A DNA stretch of 35,013 nt from Puniceibacterium sp. (GTDB lineage Bacteria > Pseudomonadota > Alphaproteobacteria > Rhodobacterales > Rhodobacteraceae), in contig JAGXGV010000127.1 of assembly GCA_024636635.1 (NCBI GenBank), positions 1 to 35,013 on the forward strand. Direction: 5' to 3'. This document shows positions 7,004 to 13,530 of the stretch, in pieces. The position numbers and the translations under genes are program-made. Within the stretch, counting starts at the first letter, position 1. Each line of letters begins with the position of its first letter. The notes beneath the pieces were generated by a model, which saw only the letters and a list, made by a program, of their open reading frames with translations, had not been told where the DNA came from and did not search any database.

Positions 7004-8076
7004 GCCGTCACCTCTTCGCGGGCCGGAAGCGATGTGACGATTTCCCCCCATGCCGGGCGGGAATCGCGCCCTTCCTTGCCGACGCCGAACATCTGGAAGA
7101 TCAGGCCACCCTCTGCATCGAAGGCTTCGACCGACACGGCGGGACCGCGCTGCGTCGGCTTTTCCACCGCCCAGAGTTCGGCCACGTGGTCGCGCCGCAG
7201 ATGCAGGTTGAACCCGGGGTCCATCACGTTCTGCCACGGCCCCATGGGCGTCAGGGTGCGGATCGGACCAGAGTGGATCTGGATGCAGCCACGGTTGCCG
7301 ACAAAAACCATCACCTCGATCGCCGTGGACTGCACCGCTTCCAGAAGGGTATCGACGGCACCGGGGTCGATGGCGCGCACAAACGGCGCACCAGCGATCC
7401 GGTAAGCGCCCAGGCGGTTCATCTTGAGTTTTGAACACAGGCGCAGGAACTGGTGCGTATCGGTCAGCCGCGCCCATTCCTTTTGGAGGATGTCGCGCTT
7501 GTCCGGCGCGGATTTCGCGGCCTCGGTCGGGGTGCGGGCGGCGACCGTCTGGCCTTCGGACTGGTCGGGGACCGCAAGCGTGTCCACCACCGCGCCCCAT
7601 GCCGCGTGGTCCGATCCGTCGCGCAGGTGGATCTTGTGCACCGCATCGCCAGCCGCATCAAAGACCTGAAGCGACCGGCGCGGCCCCTGCCCGTCTGCCC
7701 CGGCGGTTTCAACCGCATAGGCATGGACCCAGTGCGACGGAAAGATCCGCAGGTCGATGTCGCCATTCAGCACCATCGCGGCATGCGGGCCGGGATGATA
7801 ATTGGCATAGCGCCCGACCTTTTCATGCACGCAGGCCTGCACCCGGGTCAGCGCCATCACCTCGCCCAGCCGTTCGGCGGCAGGCATCAGCATATCGGGA
7901 TGCGCGGTTATGCGGGTTGCGCCGCTATCGGCTGTGGCGGCAACAGGGCTGCCGACCGTGGCGGCGACCAGTTCGGCCTCGGAAATATTCAGCGCATCGG
8001 CCAGATCGCGGGCGCGCATCTTTGGATGGGAGGCGGCGTGGTCGCGGATGGCTTCGGGGGGCGGGTGCTCAGTCAT
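7000..8076 (-). CDS. hmuS: Cytoplasmic haem-handling/degrading factor HmuS (HemS/ChuS family)
   Basis: A 358-aa soluble protein made of two HemS-type repeats, as in HemS/ChuS/PhuS. The N half carries VQACVHEKVGRY, HAAMVLNGDIDLRIFP and SLQVFDAAGDAVHKIHL. The C half carries IEVMVFVGNRGCIQIHSGPI, PMGPWQNVMDPGFNLHL and SVEAFDAEGGLIFQMFG. His208 in TDTHQF is at about the position of the proximal haem ligand in PhuS. Such proteins bind incoming cytoplasmic haem and pass it to, or act as, a haem-degrading enzyme. It is the first gene of the minus-strand hmuSTUV operon, divergent from the receptor, with an AGAGGT ribosome site. Having it together with an IsdG-type enzyme suggests a relay rather than redundancy. 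Confidence 0.95.
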   Translation of the reverse strand: MTEHPPPEAIRDHAASHPKMRARDLADALNISEAELVAATVGSPVAATADSGATRITAHPDMLMPAAERLGEVMALTRVQACVHEKVGRYANYHPGPHAAMVLNGDIDLRIFPSHWVHAYAVETAGADGQGPRRSLQVFDAAGDAVHKIHLRDGSDHAAWGAVVDTLAVPDQSEGQTVAARTPTEAAKSAPDKRDILQKEWARLTDTHQFLRLCSKLKMNRLGAYRIAGAPFVRAIDPGAVDTLLEAVQSTAIEVMVFVGNRGCIQIHSGPIRTLTPMGPWQNVMDPGFNLHLRRDHVAELWAVEKPTQRGPAVSVEAFDAEGGLIFQMFGVGKEGRDSRPAWGEIVTSLPAREEVTA

Positions 8077-8135
8077 GGGCTACCTCTGGCAAGGGGTGGT
8101 CCGATGGCTGCGTCCGGCATCCGGTGCGTGGCTTT

Positions 8136-8151
8136 CGAAATTAACTTGACT
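8136..8151 (+). promoter_or_regulatory. Putative iron-responsive operator between hmuS and hmuR
   Basis: CGAAATTAACTTGACT here is an exact 16-base match, in the same orientation relative to its gene, to the element upstream of hemP (3818-3833). It sits in the AT-rich divergent intergenic region, so it can control both the receptor and the hmuSTUV operon. It ends in a -35-like TTGACT and lies just upstream of TATGAT, so a bound repressor would cover the promoter. Regulator identity is not visible. Confidence 0.7.
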
Positions 8152-8158
8152 GTTTTAG

Positions 8159-8164
8159 TATGAT
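8159..8164 (+). promoter_or_regulatory. Possible -10 box of the haem receptor gene
   Basis: TATGAT matches the -10 consensus well and lies about 110 bp before the receptor ATG and 8 bp after the shared 16-bp element. The matching -35 at 17 bp spacing would be TCGAAA, which overlaps the element. An alternative pairing uses TTGACT in the element with a poorer -10. No transcript data are available. Confidence 0.4.
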
Positions 8165-8273
8165 TACCGTATCGGTGCAAGCCGTAGCGATTGGAATTAT
8201 CCTGACCGCACACATGACCGCCGCGCCAGCCTTCGCAAGCTACGGTTTCCCATCATTTCAAGGAAGGCGCCCT

Positions 8274-10298
8274 ATGCTTACTCCCCTCTTGCGCGGTACG
8301 ACCGCGCTTGTCTGTCTGTCGCTTGCGGTTCCCGCAGCGGCGCAGGACGATCCCGGTTACCTTGGCACGCTTGTCCTGACCGCAGGCAAACGCGACCTCA
8401 GCTTCGGTTCGGCACTGTCGCGCACCGTCGTCGACGCGGAAGAAATCGCCGACCGGCAGGCTGGCACCGTGGCGCAGCTGATCGATTCGGTGCCCGGCGT
8501 GACGCTGGTGAACGGCACGACGCCGCAGGGGTCGGGCATCAACATCCGCGGCTTTGGCGCCAACACGACCTATGGCAGCGACCAGAAGATCGCGGTGCAG
8601 ATTGACGGGGCCAGCGTCGGTTCGGAAGAGCTGTACCGCATCGGCACGCAGCTTTTCACCGATCCGATGCTTTACAAGCGGGCCGAGGTGCTGCGCGGAA
8701 CCATCGGCAGCTTTGCCTATGGGTCGGGCATCGTCGGCGGGGTGGTCAAGCTGGAAACCAAGGATGCGTCGGACTTCACCGGCGGCGAAATCGGTCTGGC
8801 CGGGGCGCAGACATTCGAATTCAGCTCCAACGGGGCGGGCAAGGTCAGTTCGACCACGCTGGCCTGGCAACCGGCCGAGCGGGCCGAGTTCCTGCTGAAC
8901 TACACGATCCGCGATCAGGACGATCTGGAATCAGGCGATGGCAGAACCATCGGCAACAGCGCCTTCCGCACGCCTTCGGGGCTGGCCAAGGCGCGGTTCA
9001 CCTTTGGCGAGGATAACTCCCACGCGCTGACCTTCAGCTATTCCCAGACCGTGGCCGATGACAAGGACGTGCCCTATGACCAGTTCGCCACGACGGGCGG
9101 TACCTTTGGCAACGTCGACCGGCTGACCGACACCCGGCAGGCGGTGGCCAACTATAGCTACAATCCGGCCAGCGACCTGATCGACCTGCGCGCCAACCTG
9201 TCCTTTGCCGATCAGCGGATCGAATACGAATATGTGCCCGGTTCGTCGCCGCTGGAGGGCACGCCGACCTTTCCGTTCCTGCTGAGCACGATCAATGCCG
9301 ACCAGCGCTATCAGACCACCAAGTTCACCCTGTCCAACCGCGCCCTGTTCGACACCGGCAGCGTGCAGCACGACCTGCTGGCCGGTCTGGAACTTGCCCG
9401 CCGGGAACGGGACGACAACGATGCCGCCGCCGCGCCGGGCGGGACGGACCGGCGGTTCGCCCTGTTCGCGGTGAACGAGATGACAATGGGGTCTTACACC
9501 CTGACGCCCGCGATCCGCTACGAAACATCCGAGGTCGAAAGCGCGACCACCTATGGCACCTTCGACAAGGATGCGCTGATGGGCGGGCTTGCACTGGCCT
9601 ATGACATCGGCAACGGCGTGTCGGTGTTCGGTTCCGCCGCCTATACCGAGGGGCTGCCGATCATCGACGATCTGGGCAGCTCCGACGCCGCGCGGCGCCG
9701 CATGGATATGACCGAGAAATCGCACACCTACGAACTGGGCGCGGAATACACCGGCACGGACCTTGTGGCCACGGGGGACAGGCTTTCGGTGCGGGGCAAT
9801 ATCTACCAGACGGACCTGTGGGACATCACCAGCTATACCGCCGTCGGCAGCATGGGAGAGGCGCTGGAAAAGGTGGAAAGCCGTGGTTTCGAGCTGGAAG
9901 CGTCATACGGGCTGGCGAACGGTCTTTACATGGACCTGGGCGGCCATCTGGGCGATGCGACCGAATTCAACCCCGACAACACCGATGCGGTGTGGCGCAA
10001 CAGCCCGGCGGACCGTGTGCAGCTTACGGTCGGGCGCAAATTGAACGACCGGCTGGACCTGAGCTGGGAGGTGGTGCACAGCGCGGACCGGCGCGACGCC
10101 CTAGGCGACGATCTGCCCGATGCGACCCTGCACAACCTGCGCGCCACCTGGCAGCCCGATCTGGGCTGGCGGAACGGCCCGGAACTGCGTGTCGGGCTGG
10201 AGAATGCGTTTGATGAAGATTATGTCGGTCACCTGTCGTCGCCGACGCGCAAGGCGCCGGGCCGGACGCTGAAGGTCAGCTTTACCCAGAGCTTCTGA
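8274..10298 (+). CDS. hmuR: TonB-dependent outer-membrane haem receptor
   Basis: A 674-aa receptor with signal peptide (residues 1-22, ending AVPAAAQ) and a likely TonB box LVLTAG soon after the mature start. The plug domain contains VAQLIDSVPGVTLVNG, GINIRGFG and YGSGIVGGVVKLETKDA. The 22-strand barrel ends in the terminal phenylalanine (LKVSFTQSF) needed for outer-membrane assembly. The ATG is preceded by AAGGAAGG; an in-frame extension to 8160 would place the signal peptide internally and is rejected. It diverges from hmuSTUV across a shared operator, hence haem uptake. The FRAP/NPNL box common in haem receptors is not canonical: AAYTEGLPIIDDLGSS stands where AEGFRAP...NPNL would be expected. 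Confidence 0.9.
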   Translation: MLTPLLRGTTALVCLSLAVPAAAQDDPGYLGTLVLTAGKRDLSFGSALSRTVVDAEEIADRQAGTVAQLIDSVPGVTLVNGTTPQGSGINIRGFGANTTYGSDQKIAVQIDGASVGSEELYRIGTQLFTDPMLYKRAEVLRGTIGSFAYGSGIVGGVVKLETKDASDFTGGEIGLAGAQTFEFSSNGAGKVSSTTLAWQPAERAEFLLNYTIRDQDDLESGDGRTIGNSAFRTPSGLAKARFTFGEDNSHALTFSYSQTVADDKDVPYDQFATTGGTFGNVDRLTDTRQAVANYSYNPASDLIDLRANLSFADQRIEYEYVPGSSPLEGTPTFPFLLSTINADQRYQTTKFTLSNRALFDTGSVQHDLLAGLELARRERDDNDAAAAPGGTDRRFALFAVNEMTMGSYTLTPAIRYETSEVESATTYGTFDKDALMGGLALAYDIGNGVSVFGSAAYTEGLPIIDDLGSSDAARRRMDMTEKSHTYELGAEYTGTDLVATGDRLSVRGNIYQTDLWDITSYTAVGSMGEALEKVESRGFELEASYGLANGLYMDLGGHLGDATEFNPDNTDAVWRNSPADRVQLTVGRKLNDRLDLSWEVVHSADRRDALGDDLPDATLHNLRATWQPDLGWRNGPELRVGLENAFDEDYVGHLSSPTRKAPGRTLKVSFTQSF

Positions 10299-10305
10299 AC
10301 GCGAA

Positions 10306-10336
10306 ACGGGCCGGACGCGCGATGCGTCCGGCCCGT
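10306..10336 (+). terminator. Hairpin terminator after the haem receptor
   Basis: A perfect 13-bp inverted repeat, ACGGGCCGGACGC and its complement, with a 5-base loop, begins 8 nt after the receptor stop. There is no U-run on either side, so termination may depend on the hairpin alone or on Rho. Confidence 0.7.
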
Positions 10337-10373
10337 GTTACTGTCGCCGTGATCCTGTCGAATAGGACGACCA

Positions 10374-10408
10374 TTTCCGGTTTCGGGCCGCAGTGGCCCG
10401 GCCGGAAA
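10374..10408 (-). terminator. Hairpin terminator after the minus-strand PQQ-accessory operon
   Basis: The inverted repeat TTTCCGG/CCGGAAA encloses a second pair, CGGGCC/GGCCCG, around a 5-base loop. It starts about 7 nt downstream of the PepSY-like gene stop. With the hairpin at 10306-10336 it forms back-to-back terminators for two convergent transcripts. Confidence 0.65.
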
Positions 10409-10414
10409 GGCGCA

Positions 10415-10666
10415 TTACTCCTTGCGCTTGTTGGTCACCTGAAGATCGGCGTCGAGGTCGATGTCATACTGGCCATCGGCGCAGAACACATCGTCAAGTT
10501 CGTATCCGTCACCGTCGGCTTCGATGTCGGCCACATCCATCTCGCACTGCATTTCGGCCAGCATGGCCACGATCTGTTCCTGGGTTTCCGCAGGAACAGC
10601 ACCGTCCTGTGCGAACAGCGCCGTGGGGGCGATCAGCAGAAGGGAAAAAAGGGTCTTGCGCAGCAT
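10415..10666 (-). CDS. Small exported PepSY-like acidic protein
   Basis: An 83-aa precursor with signal peptide MLRKTLFSLLLIAPTALFA, then a mature chain of about 64 aa. After one helix (QEQIVAMLAEMQCEM) comes a run of beta strands, DVADIEADGDGYELDD, FCADGQYDIDLDADLQV, the layout of a minimal PepSY domain. Two cysteines (Cys41, Cys62) could form a disulfide. Residues 47-58, DIEADGDGYELD, fit EF-hand-like spacing with acidic or oxygen ligands at 1, 3, 5, 7, 9 and 12, and a second acidic run DIDLDAD follows. A metal-binding role (Ca2+ or lanthanide) is therefore conceivable but inferred. It is last in the operon with the beta-propeller and ABC binding protein, 18 nt after the preceding gene. A general PepSY-type inhibitor or scaffold protein is the alternative. 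Confidence 0.75.
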   Translation of the reverse strand: MLRKTLFSLLLIAPTALFAQDGAVPAETQEQIVAMLAEMQCEMDVADIEADGDGYELDDVFCADGQYDIDLDADLQVTNKRKE

Positions 10667-10684
10667 TTGCGGGGTCTCTCCTGG

Positions 10685-11128
10685 TTACTGGATGGCAAGG
10701 GTTACGGATTGCGCATCGCCGGTCGAACCGGGGATGCTCAGCGTGTAGCTGCCCGGCTTGATCGCGACAAAAGAGATGCGCGCGGCGCCGGCGGCGTCGA
10801 ATTCAAGACTGTCGATCGCCATCGGGCGGATTTCGATGTCGTTGATGACGATCTCGTTCATCCAGATCGCCCGGAAGAAGGCCGGTCCGGACAGGGCCAG
10901 TTCGGCTGTGCCGTCCGCCGTGATGTTGATCTCATAATAGGCGCCCGACTGAAGCGTGACGGGGCCTTCGCCGTCGTACAGCGGGTTGCCTGACGACAGG
11001 GTCAGGTCGATCGCCTCGCCGCGGTTGCAGGACGCCAGCACGCCGGCAAATCCCATATTGTCACACAAAGGTGCTGCAGCGGCAGGCGCGGCGGTCAGCG
11101 CCGCCAGAACAAAAGCCAGTTTCTTCAT
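10685..11128 (-). CDS. Exported protein of unknown function, beta-rich, possibly cupredoxin-like fold
   Basis: A 147-aa protein with a clear signal peptide (MKKLAFVLAALTAAPAAAA). The mature part has two nearby cysteines (PLCDNMGFAGVLASC) and then alternating strands ending IKPGSYTLSIPG. The order of strands and the PGSY turn recall cupredoxin-like domains, but no His/Cys/Met copper-ligand set is visible, so copper binding is not claimed. A strong GGGAG site precedes the ATG. It lies 21 nt after the beta-propeller gene on the same strand and is probably cotranscribed with it. I do not recognise a named family. Confidence 0.75.
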   Translation of the reverse strand: MKKLAFVLAALTAAPAAAAPLCDNMGFAGVLASCNRGEAIDLTLSSGNPLYDGEGPVTLQSGAYYEINITADGTAELALSGPAFFRAIWMNEIVINDIEIRPMAIDSLEFDAAGAARISFVAIKPGSYTLSIPGSTGDAQSVTLAIQ

Positions 11129-11149
11129 GTCTCTCTCCCTTGTTATTAT

Positions 11150-12118
11150 TTACGAATCCGGCGCCACGACAACGCCCCAGGGCTGCTGTCCGACCTGAAC
11201 GGATTTGATGACCTCGAGCGACTCGACGTCGATGATCGACACGTCATTGGAATTGCCGTTGGTGGTTACCAGATATTTCTCGTCCGGGGTAAAGGCCAGT
11301 TGCCAGACCCGCTGACCGACCAGCAGATATTCGATGACCTCATCCGTCTCACCGTCGATCACGGCCACGCGATTGGCCGGGCCCAGCGCGACAAAGACGC
11401 GGCTGCCGTCCTTTGTGACCTTGACGCCGACGGGCTGAAGCCATTCGGACAGGACACCGGGCACCTCGAAGGTGATTTTCTTGATGATCGACGGCGTTTC
11501 GGCGGCATTGTCGATCACGCTGACCGTACCGCCGATTTCGGCGCTGACGTACAGCTTGCTGCCATCGCTGGTGTATTCGGCATAGCGCGGGCGCTGGTCC
11601 ACCAGCACGTTGTTGACGATCTCGAACGTCTCGGTGTCGATGAAATGCGCCATGTTGGTGGTTTCGGACGTGTTGATGACGACGCTTGCATCAGGGCTGA
11701 TCGCCATGCCTTCGGGTTCGATACCCACGGGAATTTCGGCCAGAACCTGGCGGGTTTCGGTATCCACGACAGTGACCATGTTGTCGTCTTCGTTCGCGAT
11801 ATACAGCGGATTGCCCGACGGATGCAGGACGAACAGTTCGGGGTCGGGCCCGGACGGGAGCGAGGGCAATTCCTCGAATGTCTTTGCATCGAAGACGCGG
11901 ACAAGGTCGTCGTCCGAGGCGCAGACATAAAGCTTGCTGCCATCCGGCGCGATCGTGATGCCGCGCGGGCGGTTGCCTGCGGGGAATTCGGTGATCACTT
12001 CCCACGTCTCGCTGTCGAGAACGGTGACGGAGTTGCCTTTTTCATTGCTGACAAAGACATTGTTGGCAAAGGCCGGTGTGGCCAGCGCCACGGTAGAGAG
12101 CAGTATTGCTCTGAGCAT
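11150..12118 (-). CDS. Periplasmic YVTN beta-propeller protein of the PQQ-catabolism-associated type
   Basis: A 322-aa exported protein with signal peptide MLRAILLSTVALATPAFA. The rest is a series of about seven YVTN-type blades: repeats of the form VFVSNEKGNSVTVLDSET, KLYVCASDDDLVRVFDAKT, PLYIANEDDNMVTVVDTET and so on, each followed by a P(R/E)G(I/M)xI-type strand. This matches the beta-propeller proteins found with PQQ-dependent alcohol dehydrogenase clusters (as in TIGR03866); they likely act as periplasmic partner or scaffold proteins. Its ATG overlaps the stop of the upstream binding-protein gene by one base (TGATG), so the two are translationally coupled. The exact biochemical role is unknown. 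Confidence 0.88.
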   Translation of the reverse strand: MLRAILLSTVALATPAFANNVFVSNEKGNSVTVLDSETWEVITEFPAGNRPRGITIAPDGSKLYVCASDDDLVRVFDAKTFEELPSLPSGPDPELFVLHPSGNPLYIANEDDNMVTVVDTETRQVLAEIPVGIEPEGMAISPDASVVINTSETTNMAHFIDTETFEIVNNVLVDQRPRYAEYTSDGSKLYVSAEIGGTVSVIDNAAETPSIIKKITFEVPGVLSEWLQPVGVKVTKDGSRVFVALGPANRVAVIDGETDEVIEYLLVGQRVWQLAFTPDEKYLVTTNGNSNDVSIIDVESLEVIKSVQVGQQPWGVVVAPDS

Positions 12119-13350
12119 CAGTTTCCTCCCTCAAAGGCTGTACAATCGGATTCGGGGCGGTCCAGCCCCAGCGTGTCGAGTGGCGAGACCTCGTGCAGGA
12201 ATCCTTCCTGCGGGCTGACGCTGACCGTCATGCGGCCGTTGGAGAGCAGGATTGGCTGGCGCAACTGGCCGTTCCAGTCCCGGAATGTCACCGGTACGCC
12301 CTTGAATGCGGCCAGGTTGAAGTCCGGCGACAGGATGTAGTCGCGCAAGGTTGCGGGATCGGCGCTGGTGGTGCGGGTCACCGCCTCGCCTACCACACGC
12401 AGGGCCAGCCAGGTCTGATAATCCAGATCGGTCATCGCGCGCCCGGCCAGTTCCTCGAACCGGCGCTGCATCTGCGTCGCGCCCCAGCTTTCGTGCGTCG
12501 GCGCCCAGGTCAGGGGCCGCAGCCCGGCGGACCCGGCCACGGGCGCCGCGTCCCAGAGATGATAGGGCAGATATTCGTCAAAGACGTCCGAGGCGTCGGC
12601 AGCCACCACAACGTCATGGTCGGCGGCATCCTGGGTAAAGACCGGGATCTGGCGTTGCACCAGCACATGTCCGGAATCCGATACGCGGCTGCCGCCCGTA
12701 TCCTCGAACACGCGATCTTCGGTGATCTGTGCCCCGAACTTGCGCGCCGAAGCGCGGTAGGCATCGGCCAGTGCGGTATCTTCGGGGTTGGAGCCTTCGA
12801 TAAGGAACCAGTCGGTCCAGCGCTTCCACACCAGAAACTGCGCCACCGCGTCGGTGCGCATGGCATCGCTTGGCGCGATGTGCAGGATATTGGCGCGGCA
12901 CTCAGCCGAGCGCAGCGTGATATCGCCGCTGGAAGCATTGAACAGGATGGCGTCGTCGGGCGCGGCATCGGCCATCGCGATCAGATCTTCGGTCCCGGCG
13001 ATCACGACGACCAGCCGTTCACCGGCATCCATCAGCTTTTGAAAGGCGGCAAGCGCGTCTTCCGGCGCTACGGTGATCTCTTTGGTGTCATAGGTATGAC
13101 CCATGAACTGCCCGGTCGTGCGGTTGTCGTCGGTCGCCAGACGCGCCCCGGCAAAGCCGCGGTCGTCGCTCGGAAGGTCAAGGCGGGACAAAGGGAGGAG
13201 CGAAGGATAGTCGACCCGGAACACCGTCGCGTTCACATCCTGAGCCGCAGCGGGAGGGGACGCTGCGATGGTACCAAGTGCCGCAAGGGACAGCACAAGG
13301 CCCGCGCGCAGGGCACGATGACGCGACTGGGTGTTCAAAAGTTCGGGCAT
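12118..13350 (-). CDS. ABC-type periplasmic binding protein associated with PQQ-dependent alcohol oxidation
   Basis: A 410-aa exported protein with signal peptide ending near residue 36 (AASPPAAA, then QDV). The body is of the type I periplasmic-binding fold (two-lobed, Peripla_BP_6-like): an N-lobe with VVVIAGTEDLIAMADAAPDDAILFNASSGD, then CRANILHIAPSDAMRTDAVAQFLVWKRW. The sequence fits the binding proteins that travel with PQQ alcohol dehydrogenase systems (TIGR03863-like), whose ligand is not settled; in methylotrophs related clusters serve lanthanide-linked methanol oxidation. The partner permease and ATPase are not in the window. GAGGA lies 7 nt before the ATG. It diverges from the kinase/regulator pair, which probably controls it. 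Confidence 0.85.
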   Translation of the reverse strand: MPELLNTQSRHRALRAGLVLSLAALGTIAASPPAAAQDVNATVFRVDYPSLLPLSRLDLPSDDRGFAGARLATDDNRTTGQFMGHTYDTKEITVAPEDALAAFQKLMDAGERLVVVIAGTEDLIAMADAAPDDAILFNASSGDITLRSAECRANILHIAPSDAMRTDAVAQFLVWKRWTDWFLIEGSNPEDTALADAYRASARKFGAQITEDRVFEDTGGSRVSDSGHVLVQRQIPVFTQDAADHDVVVAADASDVFDEYLPYHLWDAAPVAGSAGLRPLTWAPTHESWGATQMQRRFEELAGRAMTDLDYQTWLALRVVGEAVTRTTSADPATLRDYILSPDFNLAAFKGVPVTFRDWNGQLRQPILLSNGRMTVSVSPQEGFLHEVSPLDTLGLDRPESDCTAFEGGN

Positions 13351-13408
13351 GACAATTTCCTCAACTCCTCCTGAGACTTGGCTAGCACGGGGGGGCGCGT
13401 CATGCGTC

Positions 13409-13445
13409 CCAAAACGGACCGGGAACTTTCGGCAACTGGTCCGGG
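13409..13445. promoter_or_regulatory. Candidate regulator site in the divergent kinase/binding-protein region
   Basis: GGACC and GGTCC form an inverted pair about 17 bases apart, each followed by a CGGGAA-like stretch, between the binding-protein start (13350) and the kinase start (13531). The location fits an operator for the adjacent LuxR-type regulator, but the symmetry is short and could be chance. Confidence 0.25.
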
Positions 13446-13530
13446 AATATACCCCGTCGCAGAGTTTGGCAATCGACGGGACCGGGGCGGGCGGCTACTC
13501 TGCCTGCGCGATGCGGCAGAAGGGGTCGGA

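Noticed and set aside
7004..7600. N-terminal extension of the hmuT frame
   Set aside because: It overlaps hmuS completely and lies before a clear signal peptide; the ATGA junction fixes the true start.
8274..10298. Receptor as a lanthanophore (LutH-like) receptor, given the neighbouring PQQ-accessory genes
   Set aside because: It is divergent from hmuSTUV and shares the exact operator found before hemP, so haem uptake is the better reading; a double terminator isolates it from the PQQ module.
10685..11128. Copper-binding cupredoxin
   Set aside because: The fold may be similar, but the His/Cys/Met copper ligands are not apparent.
12193..13374. 393-codon plus-strand frame opposite the ABC binding protein
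   Set aside because: Low-plausibility composition and no signal or domain; the opposite strand has a signal peptide, ribosome site and coupled neighbour.
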